From NCBI GenBank assembly GCA_030680575.1, contig JAUXVI010000007.1, positions 1 to 64,000 of the forward strand: a stretch of 64,000 nt of DNA, read 5' to 3'. Origin of the DNA: Hylemonella sp. Lineage in GTDB: Bacteria > Pseudomonadota > Gammaproteobacteria > Burkholderiales > Burkholderiaceae_C. Position 1 is the stretch's first letter, and each line of letters starts with the position of its first letter. The translations under genes were made by a program, and so were the position numbers. Of the stretch, positions 47,285-59,832 are shown one piece after another. Below the pieces are notes generated by a model, which had not been told where the DNA came from, made no database searches, and worked only from the letters and a program-made list of their open reading frames with translations.

Positions 47285-50200
47285 TCAAACCGTGGCCAGT
47301 GGCGCACCGTCTTCACGCTCGTAGCGTTTGCGATAGAACGAGTAGTACAGCACCGGAATCACCACCAGCGTCAGCAGCGTGGACACCAAAATGCCGAAGA
47401 TCAGCGAGATGGCCAGGCCGTTGAAGATCGGGTCGTCGAGGATGAAGAAGGCGCCGATCATGGCGGCCAGGCCGGTGAGCGCAATCGGCTGCGCGCGCAC
47501 GGCGGCTGAACTCACCACCGCGTCCTTGAAGGCCATGCCCTGCTTGACCTGCAGTTCGATGAAGTCCACCAGCAAAATGGAATTGCGCACGATGATGCCG
47601 GCCAGCGCGATCATGCCGATCATGGAGGTGGCGGTGAACTGCGCGCCCAACAGCGCATGGCCCGGCATGACACCGATGATGGTCAGCGGAATCGGCGCCA
47701 TGATGACCAGCGGTGTGGTGTAGGAGCGAAACTGCGCCACCACCAGCAGGTAGATCAGGATCAGGCCCACGCCATAGGCCGCGCCCATGTCGCGGAAGGT
47801 CTCGTAGGTGATCTGCCATTCGCCGTCCCACTTGATGGCGTACTGGCGCCAGGTATCGGCCGGCTGCTTGATCCAGTACTCGCCCAGCTCGCCCGTACCC
47901 GGCAGGGCCGCCTCATCCAGTTTGGAGCGGATGGCAAACAGGCCATACAAAGGCGAATCGAGCTTGCCGGCCATGTCACCAAACACATAACTCACGTTCG
48001 CCAGGTCCTTGGTGAACAGCGGCTTGTCGATGACACCACGCTCCACCCGCACCAGTTCTGACAGCGGCACCAGTTGCCCGTTGGCAGCGCGCATCGGCAG
48101 TGCCAGCACTGTGTCGAGCCCCACCTGCGAGTCGCGCGGCAACTGCAGACGCACCGGCACCGGGTATTTGGACTGCGCGTCATGCAAATAGGCGGCATCG
48201 GTGCCCGATAGGGCGGCCGACACGGTCTGTGCCACAGCAGCCACCGGGATGCCGAGCGACTCGGCGCGCTGACGGCGTACGCGCAGGTAGGCGCGTGGTG
48301 CATTCTCTTTCAACGAGGTGTCGATGCCGACTATGTCGGCCGTCTCGCCAAAGGCCTGGGCGATGCGCTGGGCCAATTGCTGGCGACCTGCTTCGTCGGG
48401 ACCATACACCTCGGCCACCAGCGGGCTCATCACCGGCGGGCCGGGCGGCACTTCCACCACCTTGATGCGTGCCCCGTGCTTTTGGCCGATCTGCTCCAGC
48501 TCCGGGCGCAGGCGCTGCGCAATAGGGTGGCTCTGCTGGCTGCGGTGCTGTTTGTCCACCAGGTTGACCTGCAGGTCACCCTGTTCGGCCTCGGCGCGCA
48601 TGTAGTACTGGCGCACCAGGCCGTTGAAGGTGATGGGCGATGCGGTGCCAGCGTAACCCTGCAGGTTCAGCACCTCGGGTTGCTGCGCCAGGAAGGCGCC
48701 GAGCTCGTGCAGGGTGGCGGCCGTATCTTCCAACGGCGTACCGGCGGGCATTTCCACCACCACCTGGAACTCGCTCTTGTTGTCGAAGGGCAGCATCTTG
48801 AGCACCACCCACTGCACCACGGTCAGACCAACCGACAGCAGCAGCGCCGCCATGATGCCGGCCAGCAGCTGCCAACGTTTGCGCGAACTGGCCAGGAATG
48901 GTGTGAGCAGGCGGGTAAAGAGGTTTTGCAGCTTGCTGCCCAAACCACCCGCCGCGGTCTCATGACCATGGCCAGCGCCATGCGACTTCATGAGCTTCAG
49001 CGCCAGCCAGGGCGTGACGGTGAAGGCAATGGCCAGCGAGATCGCCATGCCCAGGCTGGAGTTGATCGGGATCGGGCTCATGTACGGCCCCATCAGCCCC
49101 GAGACGAAAGCCATCGGCAGCAAGGCGGCGATCACGGTCAGCGTGGCCAGAATGGTGGGGCCACCCACTTCGTCCACGGCGCGCGGAATGATGTCGCGCA
49201 GCGAATCGCCGGGCGTGAGCTGTTGATGACGGTGGATGTTTTCCACCACCACGATGGCATCGTCCACCAGGATGCCGATGGAGAAAATCAACGCAAACAA
49301 CGAGACGCGGTTGAGCGTGAAGCCCCAGGCCCAGGAAGCGAACAGGGTGGCGGTCAGCGTCAGGATCACGGCGGCGCCGACGATCACCGCCTCGCGCCGA
49401 CCCAGCGCGAAGCCCACCAGCAGGATCACCGAACCGGTAGCAAACGCCAGTTTCTGGATCAGCTTGTTGGCCTTCTCGGCCGCCGTCTCGCCGTAGTTGC
49501 GCGTGATGCTGCTCTCAATATTGGACGGAATCACCGTGTTCTTCAGCGCGGCCACGGCCGCGTTGGCCGCGCGCGCCACATCGACGGCGTTCTCGCCCGG
49601 CTTCTTGGTCACGATCAAGGTGACTGCCGGGTAAACCTGCCCTGCTGCGGCCTCACTCTGTGGCGCGGCCTTGTCCGTCGCCATGGCTGCACCCGGCGTG
49701 AACCAGACATAACGCTGGGGCAGCCTAGCACCGGCTTCGACGCGTGCCACTTCGCGCAGATAGACCGGTGCGCCACGGTGCACACCGACCACCACATCCC
49801 CCACATCCTGCGCCGAGCGCAGAAATTCACCCGCCTCTACCGTCAGCATCTGCGATGTCTGAGCCTGGGCATCGAGCACCGCACCCGCTGGCATGCCGAA
49901 GTTGGCCGCCGCCAGCGTCTGCTTCAGGCTCAGCACATCAATGCCGCGCTCGCGCAGTCGGGTCGGGTCCAGCCACACGTGGACGGCTTGGCCTGGGCCG
50001 CCGATGGTCTGGACCTCGCGCGTACCGGGCACGCGCTTGAGTTCGGTTTCCACCTCGTGTGCCACGCGCTCAAGCTCGTTGGCCGGTAGCCCGTCGCGAC
50101 TCCACAAGGTCACCGCCAGCACCGGCACATCGTCGATGCCCTTCGGCTTCACGATCGGCGTCAACGTGCCGAGGTCACGCGGCAGCCAGTCCTGGTTGGC

Positions 50201-50578
50201 ATTGAGCACGTCGTACAGGCGCACCAGCGCCTCCGTGCGTGGCACACCGACCTTGAACTGCACCGTCAGCACGGCCAGGCCAGGTCGCGCTACCGAGTAG
50301 GTGTGCTCGATGTCGGCGATCTGGCTCAACGCGGCTTCTGCCGGGCGCGCCACCATGTTCTGCACATCGATGCTGCTGGCCCCGGGAAAGGGGATCAGCA
50401 CATTGGCCATGGTGACGTTGATCTGCGGCTCTTCCTCGCGCGGTGTCACCATCACGGCGAACAGGCCCAGCAGCAAAGCCACCAGGGCCAGCAGCGGCGT
50501 GAGGGCATTGGTCTGGAAGGCCGCGGCAATGCGGCCGGAGATGCCCAGGCGTTCGGTGGTGGATGTGACGTCTTTCAT
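47285..50578 (-). CDS. RND efflux transporter permease
   Basis: 1097 aa from ATG 50578; an upstream start would overlap the adaptor gene and is less likely. RND layout with 12 membrane segments and two large periplasmic loops. The proton-relay pair in TM4 appears as FSIGILVDDAIVVVENI. The N-terminal TPREEEPQINVTMANVLI is characteristic of a subgroup distinct from AcrB and CusA. Seven bases separate it from the adaptor gene. Substrate unknown; the OsmC and YgaP neighbours suggest a reactive sulfur or thiol-type compound. No outer-membrane TolC gene nearby. Confidence 0.9.
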   Translation of the reverse strand: MKDVTSTTERLGISGRIAAAFQTNALTPLLALVALLLGLFAVMVTPREEEPQINVTMANVLIPFPGASSIDVQNMVARPAEAALSQIADIEHTYSVARPGLAVLTVQFKVGVPRTEALVRLYDVLNANQDWLPRDLGTLTPIVKPKGIDDVPVLAVTLWSRDGLPANELERVAHEVETELKRVPGTREVQTIGGPGQAVHVWLDPTRLRERGIDVLSLKQTLAAANFGMPAGAVLDAQAQTSQMLTVEAGEFLRSAQDVGDVVVGVHRGAPVYLREVARVEAGARLPQRYVWFTPGAAMATDKAAPQSEAAAGQVYPAVTLIVTKKPGENAVDVARAANAAVAALKNTVIPSNIESSITRNYGETAAEKANKLIQKLAFATGSVILLVGFALGRREAVIVGAAVILTLTATLFASWAWGFTLNRVSLFALIFSIGILVDDAIVVVENIHRHQQLTPGDSLRDIIPRAVDEVGGPTILATLTVIAALLPMAFVSGLMGPYMSPIPINSSLGMAISLAIAFTVTPWLALKLMKSHGAGHGHETAAGGLGSKLQNLFTRLLTPFLASSRKRWQLLAGIMAALLLSVGLTVVQWVVLKMLPFDNKSEFQVVVEMPAGTPLEDTAATLHELGAFLAQQPEVLNLQGYAGTASPITFNGLVRQYYMRAEAEQGDLQVNLVDKQHRSQQSHPIAQRLRPELEQIGQKHGARIKVVEVPPGPPVMSPLVAEVYGPDEAGRQQLAQRIAQAFGETADIVGIDTSLKENAPRAYLRVRRQRAESLGIPVAAVAQTVSAALSGTDAAYLHDAQSKYPVPVRLQLPRDSQVGLDTVLALPMRAANGQLVPLSELVRVERGVIDKPLFTKDLANVSYVFGDMAGKLDSPLYGLFAIRSKLDEAALPGTGELGEYWIKQPADTWRQYAIKWDGEWQITYETFRDMGAAYGVGLILIYLLVVAQFRSYTTPLVIMAPIPLTIIGVMPGHALLGAQFTATSMIGMIALAGIIVRNSILLVDFIELQVKQGMAFKDAVVSSAAVRAQPIALTGLAAMIGAFFILDDPIFNGLAISLIFGILVSTLLTLVVIPVLYYSFYRKRYEREDGAPLATV

Positions 50579-50585
50579 ATCGACC

Positions 50586-51644
50586 TCAGCGTGTAACAGC
50601 CACGGCACCGGCCAGTCCGGCCTTGACCGGGTCGAGCGCCACGCGGTCGCCTGCCATCAGGCCGGCCACGATCTCAAGGCCTTCTGCCCCATGGTCGGCG
50701 CCCAGCCGGACCGCACGCAGTGCAAAGCCCTTGTCACCCGCCACATAGACTGCCGTCAACTCACCGCGGCGCAGAATGGCCGCCGCCGGCACCACCATGC
50801 GCTTGGCCTGGCCACCGACGTAGCGCACCCGCACCTGCTGGCCCGGCAATAGGTTCTGCGTATCCTTGGGGGCGAGTTCAAGGCGCCACTCCACCGTTTG
50901 CGACACCGGATCGGCCGACGGCATGGCGCTGCGCGCCACCGGGGTCACCCAGTCGCTGCCCAACTGCACTTCAATCTGGCTGGCCTGGCGGGTGACATCG
51001 GCTTTGGAGGCCGGCACCTGCACCACGGCCCGCAGGGGCTGCGGCGCATACACCGTCACCACCGGCTTGCCCGGCACCGCCAGATCCCCCGCTTCGACAT
51101 GGGTCTGCAGCACCCAGCCGTCGTAGGGTGCGGTCACACGGGTGTAGCCCTGTGACAGCGCAGACTGCCGCGCGCCGGCACTGGCCTGCTCACGGCCGGC
51201 CTGGGCGCCCTTGAATTGGGTTTCAGCCATATCGAGTGCCGCCTTGCTGACAAAGCCCTTGGACTGCAGCTCTTTGGTGCGCTCGTAGTGGGCCTGGGCG
51301 TTGCGCAATTCGGCGTCACTTTGCGCCACCTGCGCCTGGCTGCGCTGCACTCCGACGGCGGCTTCGCGATCATCAATGATGGCCAGTAACTGACCGGCCT
51401 TGACACGGTCGCCCATCTTGACGGCCAGTGTCACCACGCGGCCCGACGCCTGCGCTGAAACGGTACTTTGTTTGACCGGCTGGATCACACCGTCGATCTC
51501 GAAGCCGGTTGACACCGCCTTGGCCTGGATCTGGACCGTCGGCACCTGAACCGGACTCTGCGCCACGGCTGCGGACACGGCAAAGACAGCCAGCCACGGC
51601 GCCAGACGGCGGGTCAGACCAAAAGAAGAATGAGACGAAAGCAT
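50586..51644 (-). CDS. RND efflux periplasmic adaptor subunit
   Basis: 352 aa from ATG 51644: signal peptide (LAPWLAVFAVSAAVA), then barrel-sandwich/lipoyl halves around a coiled-coil hairpin (about 65-160: VVTLAVKMGDRVKAGQLLAI, then VTAPYDGWVLQTHVEAGDL) and a C-terminal MP domain. No lipobox, so not a lipoprotein. First gene of the five-gene cluster; its promoter carries a candidate CsoR-family operator. Confidence 0.9.
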   Translation of the reverse strand: MLSSHSSFGLTRRLAPWLAVFAVSAAVAQSPVQVPTVQIQAKAVSTGFEIDGVIQPVKQSTVSAQASGRVVTLAVKMGDRVKAGQLLAIIDDREAAVGVQRSQAQVAQSDAELRNAQAHYERTKELQSKGFVSKAALDMAETQFKGAQAGREQASAGARQSALSQGYTRVTAPYDGWVLQTHVEAGDLAVPGKPVVTVYAPQPLRAVVQVPASKADVTRQASQIEVQLGSDWVTPVARSAMPSADPVSQTVEWRLELAPKDTQNLLPGQQVRVRYVGGQAKRMVVPAAAILRRGELTAVYVAGDKGFALRAVRLGADHGAEGLEIVAGLMAGDRVALDPVKAGLAGAVAVTR

Positions 51645-51667
51645 GGCAATCTCCATATACTGGCAGG

Positions 51668-51697
51668 AGTATACATAAATACCCCCCACAGTACAAC
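51668..51697 (-). promoter_or_regulatory. Promoter with G-tract CsoR/RcnR-type operator
   Basis: On the minus strand, TTGTAC (-35, 51697-51692) and TATACT (-10, 51673-51668) are 17 bases apart. The spacer contains TACTGTGGGGGGTA (51693-51680), close to the RcnR consensus TACT-G6-n-AGTA. An imperfect TATAC/GTATA repeat (51656-51673) overlaps the -10. CsoR-family repressors bind such G-tracts. Position in front of the operon whose last gene is a CsoR-family protein suggests autoregulation. Confidence 0.6.
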
Positions 51698-51707
51698 CAG
51701 ACGCTAC

Positions 51708-51742
51708 AAAAAAGCCCCTCCAGCCTTGCGGCTGCCGGGGCT
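51708..51742 (-). terminator. Rho-independent terminator of ssb
   Basis: AGCCCC/GGGGCT with an inner CAGCC/GGCTG stem, followed on the minus strand by TTTTTT. It ends ssb 28 bases past its stop and isolates it from the RND promoter that begins immediately afterwards. Confidence 0.88.
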
Positions 51743-51769
51743 TGGACACTCAGACGAGGGCGAAACGGG

Positions 51770-52255
51770 TCAGAACGGGATGTCGTCGTCCATGTCGTCG
51801 AAGCCACTAGAAGCCTTGGCAGGTGCCTGGCGCGGTGCCGGGGCGCTGGGCGCCTGACGCGGGGCCGGCGCGGCGCGGCGCGGTGCGCTGCCTTCGTCGT
51901 CGGACGGGCCACCCATGCCTTCGCGCTTGCCCAGCAGCTGCATTTCAGTGGCGATGATGTCCACGGTGTTCTGCTCGTGGCCGTCCTTGTTGGTGAACTT
52001 GCCGTACTTCAGACGGCCTTCGACGTAGATCGGCTGGCCTTTCTTGACGTACTCGCCGGCAATCTCGGCCAGGCGGTCGTAGAAGGTGACGCGGTGCCAC
52101 TGGGTGTCCTCGATGGTTTCACCGGTGTTCTTGTCCTTGCGGCGGCTGGAAGTGGCCACACTCACATTGGCCACCGCCTGGCCGGACGGCAGGTAGCGGA
52201 TTTCGGGGTCGCGGCCGCAGTTACCGACCAGAATCACTTTATTGACGGATGCCAT
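51770..52255 (-). CDS. ssb: Single-stranded DNA-binding protein
   Basis: 161 aa: OB fold at 1-110 ([31 protein letters not shown]), Pro/Ala/Arg-rich linker and the acidic C-terminal tip DDDIPF that contacts partner proteins. Downstream of an MFS gene and divergent from uvrA, as in many Burkholderiales. Confidence 0.96.
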   Translation of the reverse strand: MASVNKVILVGNCGRDPEIRYLPSGQAVANVSVATSSRRKDKNTGETIEDTQWHRVTFYDRLAEIAGEYVKKGQPIYVEGRLKYGKFTNKDGHEQNTVDIIATEMQLLGKREGMGGPSDDEGSAPRRAAPAPRQAPSAPAPRQAPAKASSGFDDMDDDIPF

Positions 52256-52295
52256 GGGGGTTCTCCAAACTGAATTAACCGCGATTATGGCGCCT

Positions 52296-53513
52296 TCAAC
52301 GCCGCCCGGACGGCGCTTTCATCGGCCAGGCGACCAGCAGCCACAGCCCCATGCCAACCGTGCAGGCAACAAACAGGCCGTGCACCCCGGTGGCCTTGAC
52401 CAGCCAGCCGCCGACAGCACCGCCGGCAAAAAAACCGAGCGATTGCAGCGTGTTGTAAACACCCAGCGCAGCGCCGCGGGCATGCGCCGGCGCGATGCGC
52501 GAGGCCAGACTGGGCTGGCTGGCCTCCAAAACGTTGAAGCCACAGAAGAAAACGAACAGCAGCACCGCCAGCACGCTGATGCTCGGCGCTTCGGCACTCC
52601 ACAAGAGGCCCAGCTGCACCAGGCCGATCAGGCCGATCGCCACCAGGAACACGGCTCGCAGGTAACCGCGCTTTTCCAGCGGGAACAGGGTGGTGCCCAT
52701 GACGACAAAGGACGCCAGCACCGCTGGCAGGTAGACCCACCAGTGATCCGCCTTGGGCAGGCCGGCCTGCACCAGCAGGGCCGGAATGGCGACCCACATG
52801 GCCAACTGCACGGCGTGCAGCACGAACACGCCGAAATCCAGCCGCAGCAGACCCGCGTGCGTCAGCACCTCGGACAGCCTGCCGCGCGGCATGTCCTTGT
52901 GCTTCTGCGGCTCGGGCGGCACCAGCCAGATCACCACCGCCACCCCGCCCAGCGCCAGCGCAGCGGTCAGGAAAAACAGGCCCGACAAACCGACCCAGCT
53001 CACCAGCAGCGGCGCCAGCAGCAAGGAGAGGGCGAACATCAGGCCGATGCTGGCACCCACCAGCGCCATGGCCTTGGTGCGCACCTCGTCACGCGTCTGG
53101 TCCGCCAGCAGGGCCGTCACCGCAGCCGACACGGCACCGGCCCCCTGCAGCGCACGGCCGAGGGTCAACCCCAGCAGGGTGTCAGCCAAGGCGGCCACCA
53201 GGCTCCCCAAGGCAAAGAGCAGCAAGCCGGCGACGATGACACGCTTGCGCCCCAGCCGGTCCGACGCCATGCCGAAAGGCAGTTGCAGCAGACCCTGGGT
53301 CAGGCCGTAGATACCCATGGCAAGACCGACCAAAGCCGGGTCGTCACCGCCGGGATAGCGGGCGGCTTCCAGCGCAAACACCGGCAGCACCAGGAACAGG
53401 CCGAGCATGCGCAGGGCAAAAATGGCCGCCAGCGACAGGCTGGCGCGCCGCTCCACCGGGGTCATGGTGCCCGGTTCAGGAGCGGTCTGATGGGAAGGAA
53501 TGGAAGAGGACAC
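52296..53513 (-). CDS. MFS transporter (YceL/Bcr-like)
   Basis: 405 aa, 12 membrane segments. Cytoplasmic loop 2-3 motif A appears as [14 protein letters not shown] near residue 80. The ssb-MFS-uvrA arrangement is shared by related bacteria, but no substrate is known. Starts 40 bases before ssb. Confidence 0.85.
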   Translation of the reverse strand: MSSSIPSHQTAPEPGTMTPVERRASLSLAAIFALRMLGLFLVLPVFALEAARYPGGDDPALVGLAMGIYGLTQGLLQLPFGMASDRLGRKRVIVAGLLLFALGSLVAALADTLLGLTLGRALQGAGAVSAAVTALLADQTRDEVRTKAMALVGASIGLMFALSLLLAPLLVSWVGLSGLFFLTAALALGGVAVVIWLVPPEPQKHKDMPRGRLSEVLTHAGLLRLDFGVFVLHAVQLAMWVAIPALLVQAGLPKADHWWVYLPAVLASFVVMGTTLFPLEKRGYLRAVFLVAIGLIGLVQLGLLWSAEAPSISVLAVLLFVFFCGFNVLEASQPSLASRIAPAHARGAALGVYNTLQSLGFFAGGAVGGWLVKATGVHGLFVACTVGMGLWLLVAWPMKAPSGRR

Positions 53514-53629
53514 AGAAGGTAATCCAGCTCAGAAGAGGTCGCCGCAAGCGGCGGGCACAAAAGCGTCGATTGTCCCCGATCCCAACAAAAGCGGCGCAAA
53601 GGATGCGGGAAACCCCGTCTATCTCTATC

Positions 53630-53658
53630 ATGGAGGGTTTTGTTGAAGACGCAACGCT

Positions 53659-53662
<4 letters not shown>
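53630..53662 (+). other. Possible 10-codon leader frame overlapping the uvrA start
   Basis: ATG at 53630 reads [10 protein letters not shown] and stops with TGA at 53660-53662, which overlaps the TTG start of uvrA by two bases. It could be a translationally coupled leader, or the true uvrA start separated by a one-base frameshift or error. Low confidence. Confidence 0.25.
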
Positions 53663-56606
<2,944 letters not shown>

Positions 56607-56610
<4 letters not shown>

Positions 56611-57542
56611 CGGCCCGGCATTTTTCGGCGCGTGATTACGCCGCGGCGCTGGGTGTGATCGTCATCTGGGGCCTGAACTTCGTCGCCATGAAGTTCGCGC
56701 TGCACGATTTCACGCCCTTCCAGCTCGGCGCCGCACGCTACGTGATGGCCGTGCTACCGCTGGTGTTTTTCATTCGGGCGCCCGCGCTGCACTGGAAGTG
56801 GGTGCTGCTGTACGGCCTGTGCCAGGGCGTCGGCCAGTTCGGCTTTCTGTTCCTGGCGCTCCAGGTCGGCATGACGGCGGCGCTGGCCTCGGTGCTGATG
56901 CAGACGCATGTGTTCTTCACCGCGCTGTTCAGTTTTTTCCTGTTGCACGAGCGCCTGAGCCGCCCGCTGGTGGGCGGCCTGACGTTTGCCGCCCTGGGCC
57001 TGGCCTGCTTCGGCATGAATTTCGTCATCGGTACGGCCGGTCTCACCACCGTGAGCGGTTTGCTGCTCAACCTGTGCGCCGCAGCCATGTGGGCCGCCTC
57101 CAACATCGTGGCGCGCAAGGCGCAACAGGCCAGCCCGGGCTACGAGCCGCTGCAGTTCCTGGTGTGGAGCAGCCTGGTGCCGGTGCTGCCCTTCCTGTTG
57201 CTGAGCTGGCTGGCCGACCCGGCCGCCGCGACACCGGCGCTGAGCTGGACCAGCAGCGCCAAATGGCTGAGCGTGCCGTGGACGTCCTGGCTGGCTGTGG
57301 CCTACCTGGGCTGGATCGCCACCATCTGGGCCTACGCCATGTGGACCGGCCTGCTCAAGCGCCACCCGGCCAACCGCGTGGCACCGTTCAGCCTGGGCGT
57401 GCCGGTGGTGGGCCTGAGCGCCGGCATGCTGGCGCTGGGCGAAACCATCGCGCCCTGGCAGTGGGCTGGCATCGCGCTGGTGGCGCTGGCGCTGGTCTGC
57501 GTCATGTTCGGCGACCGAATTCTGGCAAAAATCGGGCGCTAG
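56607..57542 (+). CDS. EamA-family (DMT) transporter
   Basis: 311 aa, ten membrane segments in two EamA repeats. Start 56607 makes a 4-base ATGA overlap with the uvrA stop, so it is translationally coupled. The N-terminal [16 protein letters not shown] motif is typical of drug/metabolite exporters such as YdcZ/RhaT relatives. Substrate unknown. Confidence 0.88.
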
Positions 57543-57560
57543 CCCTTGCCAATATTGCGC

Positions 57561-57587
57561 AATCAGCTATCAAATTGATAGCTGATT
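57561..57587. terminator. 13-bp perfect palindrome between convergent genes
   Basis: AATCAGCTATCAA and TTGATAGCTGATT are exact inverse complements around a single base. It lies between the stops of the EamA (plus) and RcnB-like (minus) genes and could end both transcripts, though no long T-run follows. Its 57566-57588 part resembles the first 23 bases of repeat family A, so it may be a truncated copy. Confidence 0.6.
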
Positions 57588-57591
57588 GAAT

Positions 57592-58098
57592 TCAGCGACC
57601 GAGATCCTGAATCGCATCGACCACCATGCTGGTGCCCACCGCGATCAGCAGAATGTCGGAGGCCACGCGCACGTACTTGTACCCAGCCGGCGGCGTGCCG
57701 AGCCGGATCTGGATGCCGGGCTCGATCGGGTAATAGACCACGTCGCCCGGCAAGGGGCGGCCCATGGCCCATTTCCGCGCCTGCCCCGGCGGCAGGCAGC
57801 CGTTGTTCTTTTTGGCCAGGCCGGGCGGGCAGTTGCCGCCGCGGTATTGCTGGCGGTAGTAGTCATTCGCCGCTGTCCGCTGGGCATCGCCGAAGTAGCC
57901 GCCAATGCGGATCTCCACCGAACCGCCCTGGCGCGCCGGGTAGCCGTCACGGCGTTCATCGCGCTGCTCGTCCCGGTGTTTGTTCTTGCCTGGCGGGCCG
58001 GCCCAGTCCGGCTTCTCCGCCAGCACCGTACCACCCAGAGACATCAGCGTGGCAGCCACCACGCCCATTCGTACCCAACGTTGTTTTAGCTTTTGCAT
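57592..58098 (-). CDS. RcnB/CigR-like periplasmic protein
   Basis: 168 aa: signal peptide ending near GGTVLA, a strongly charged segment (DEQRDERRD), then CPPGLAKK and CLPPGQARKW, and a C-terminal YVRVASDILLIAVGT hydrophobic stretch. This is the RcnB/CigR family of small periplasmic or membrane-anchored proteins (nickel/cobalt homeostasis in E. coli RcnB; virulence control in Salmonella CigR). Tandem paralogue of the next gene. Confidence 0.8.
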   Translation of the reverse strand: MQKLKQRWVRMGVVAATLMSLGGTVLAEKPDWAGPPGKNKHRDEQRDERRDGYPARQGGSVEIRIGGYFGDAQRTAANDYYRQQYRGGNCPPGLAKKNNGCLPPGQARKWAMGRPLPGDVVYYPIEPGIQIRLGTPPAGYKYVRVASDILLIAVGTSMVVDAIQDLGR

Positions 58099-58225
58099 GC
58101 ATCACTCCTGCCAGCACCCCTGTGCTGGTCCAGTGCGCAATGTAGCTGCGGAGGCAGCGTTTGCATCGCCCCTTTGCACGCTGTTACATGGGGCACGGGC
58201 GCTTCCGCCCCTTGTCTGCGCCGGG

Positions 58226-58726
58226 TTAACGCCCCAGATCTTCAATGGCATCAATCACCATGCCGGTGCCCATGGCAATCAGCAAGATGTCGCCGGCAAC
58301 GCGGACAAACTTGTGTCCGGACGGCGGGGTGCCGAGTTGCCCCAGCACGACGGGCGGCACGGCGTAATAGATGACATCCCGGGGCAGCCTGTGGCCGACC
58401 TGCCACTTCTTGGCCTGCCCGGGCGGCAGACAGCCGTTGGCTTTCTTGGCCAGACCCGGAGGGCAGCGCTTGCCGGCGCCGTACTCGCGGCCGTAGTAGT
58501 CGCGAATGGCGACCCGATGTTCATCGCGGAAATAGCGGTCGGGACGGGCCTCGTCCCGCTGGCGTTTGCCGTCGTCTTCGTGCCGGGCCTCGCTCGATGG
58601 CCGTTTCCCGTCAGGTCCGTTGTTCTTGTTCCACTCTGGTTTTTCAGCGATGGCCGAGGTCCAGGTCAGCAGACTCAAGGCACCCAGAACCAGCACGTGT
58701 CGAGCAGGGAAATGGAGAAAAGACAT
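58226..58726 (-). CDS. RcnB/CigR-like periplasmic protein (tandem paralogue)
   Basis: 166 aa. Same order of features as the gene at 57592: signal peptide, charged segment with EARHEDDGKRQRDEARPDR, CPPGLAKK, CLPPGQAKKW and YVRVAGDILLIAMGT-type ending (here FVRVAGDILLIAMG). The charged middle differs most, so the two probably diverged after duplication. Separated by 127 bases, both minus strand. No rcnA homologue nearby. Confidence 0.8.
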   Translation of the reverse strand: MSFLHFPARHVLVLGALSLLTWTSAIAEKPEWNKNNGPDGKRPSSEARHEDDGKRQRDEARPDRYFRDEHRVAIRDYYGREYGAGKRCPPGLAKKANGCLPPGQAKKWQVGHRLPRDVIYYAVPPVVLGQLGTPPSGHKFVRVAGDILLIAMGTGMVIDAIEDLGR

Positions 58727-58834
58727 GGGAAGCTCCTTTCGGGAGTTCAGGCACTGACGCGCAAGACGGCCCAGCCCCGCGAACCCATCATAGGCTCAGC
58801 CCACGCAACTCACAACCGGGTGAGGAGCACCCGA

Positions 58835-59674
58835 TCAGGCTTTGGCCGCCTCCAGCAGGTCGCGCGTCTTGAGCGCTTCACGCCGCGCCGCTGCAGCAAA
58901 GTCCTCGCCCGCGGAAGCGTAGAGCACTGCACGCGAGGAGTTGACCACGATCGGCGCCGTCGTTTCGCCACCGACGGCGCGCCAGCCGGCCTTCACCGTC
59001 GCCACGGCATCGCCGCCCTGGGCGCCGACGCCCGGGATCAGCAACGGCACCGTGGGTGCCACGGCGCGCACGCGCTCGATCTCGGCCGGGTAGGTGGCGC
59101 CGACGACGAGGCCAAGCTGGCCGTTGAGGTTCCACGGCCCTTGCGCCAACTTGGCAATGTGTTCGTAAACCAGCGGTTCACCCGGCACGCTGGCCAGACG
59201 CTGCGCCTGCAGGTCGTCACCGCCCGGGTTGGAGGTGCGGCACAGCAGGAAGGCGCCCTTGCCTTCGTATTTCAGATACGGCATCACCGAGTCGAAACCC
59301 ATGAAGGGCGACAGCGTGACCGCATCGGCGCCATAACGTTCGAAGGCTTCGCGCGCGTACTGCTCGGCCGTGCTGCCGATGTCGCCACGCTTGGCATCCA
59401 GGATGATGGGCACTTGCGGCGCGGCACGGCGCATGTGGGCGATCAGCTTTTCCAGCTGGTCTTCGGCGCGGTGTGCGGCGAAGTAGGCGATCTGAGGTTT
59501 GAAGGCAATCACCAGGTCGGCCGTGGCGTCCACGATGGCGGCGCAGAAATCGTAGATCTTGCGGCTGTCGCCCTTGAGGCCGGCGGGGAATTTGGCCGGC
59601 TCGGGGTCCAGCCCCACGCACAGCAGGGATCCGTTTTGCCGCTCGGCGGCGCGCAACATGTCGAGGAAGGTCAT
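58835..59674 (-). CDS. pyrF: Orotidine 5'-phosphate decarboxylase
   Basis: 279 aa, the long type 2 form. Start at 59674 ([13 protein letters not shown]). Catalytic [15 protein letters not shown] (about 100) carries the Lys and Asp residues. Last step of UMP synthesis. A terminator lies about 115 bases upstream at 59788. Confidence 0.94.
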   Translation of the reverse strand: MTFLDMLRAAERQNGSLLCVGLDPEPAKFPAGLKGDSRKIYDFCAAIVDATADLVIAFKPQIAYFAAHRAEDQLEKLIAHMRRAAPQVPIILDAKRGDIGSTAEQYAREAFERYGADAVTLSPFMGFDSVMPYLKYEGKGAFLLCRTSNPGGDDLQAQRLASVPGEPLVYEHIAKLAQGPWNLNGQLGLVVGATYPAEIERVRAVAPTVPLLIPGVGAQGGDAVATVKAGWRAVGGETTAPIVVNSSRAVLYASAGEDFAAAARREALKTRDLLEAAKA

Positions 59675-59787
59675 CCCTGCATTGTAAGAAACACCGCTCA
59701 CCCAGCCCATGCCCTACCTCGTGTGCCAGCAACTCGCCACCGTCCGACGCAAGATGCTGACCCTGGACACTGAAGCGTGCGTTCAAC

Positions 59788-59813
59788 AAAAACCCGGCTG
59801 TCGCCGGGTTTTT
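59788..59813. terminator. Rho-independent terminator, A/T-flanked
   Basis: AAAAACCCGGC and GCCGGGTTTTT form an 11-bp stem with TGTC loop. Ends the VanAB transcript on the minus strand (AAAAAC becomes GTTTTT) and can stop readthrough from the other side. Confidence 0.9.
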
Positions 59814-59832
59814 GTTTGACCGTCGTTGCCTC

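Noticed and set aside
53514-53658. LexA box upstream of uvrA
   Set aside because: No CTGT-N8-ACAG-like sequence could be found.
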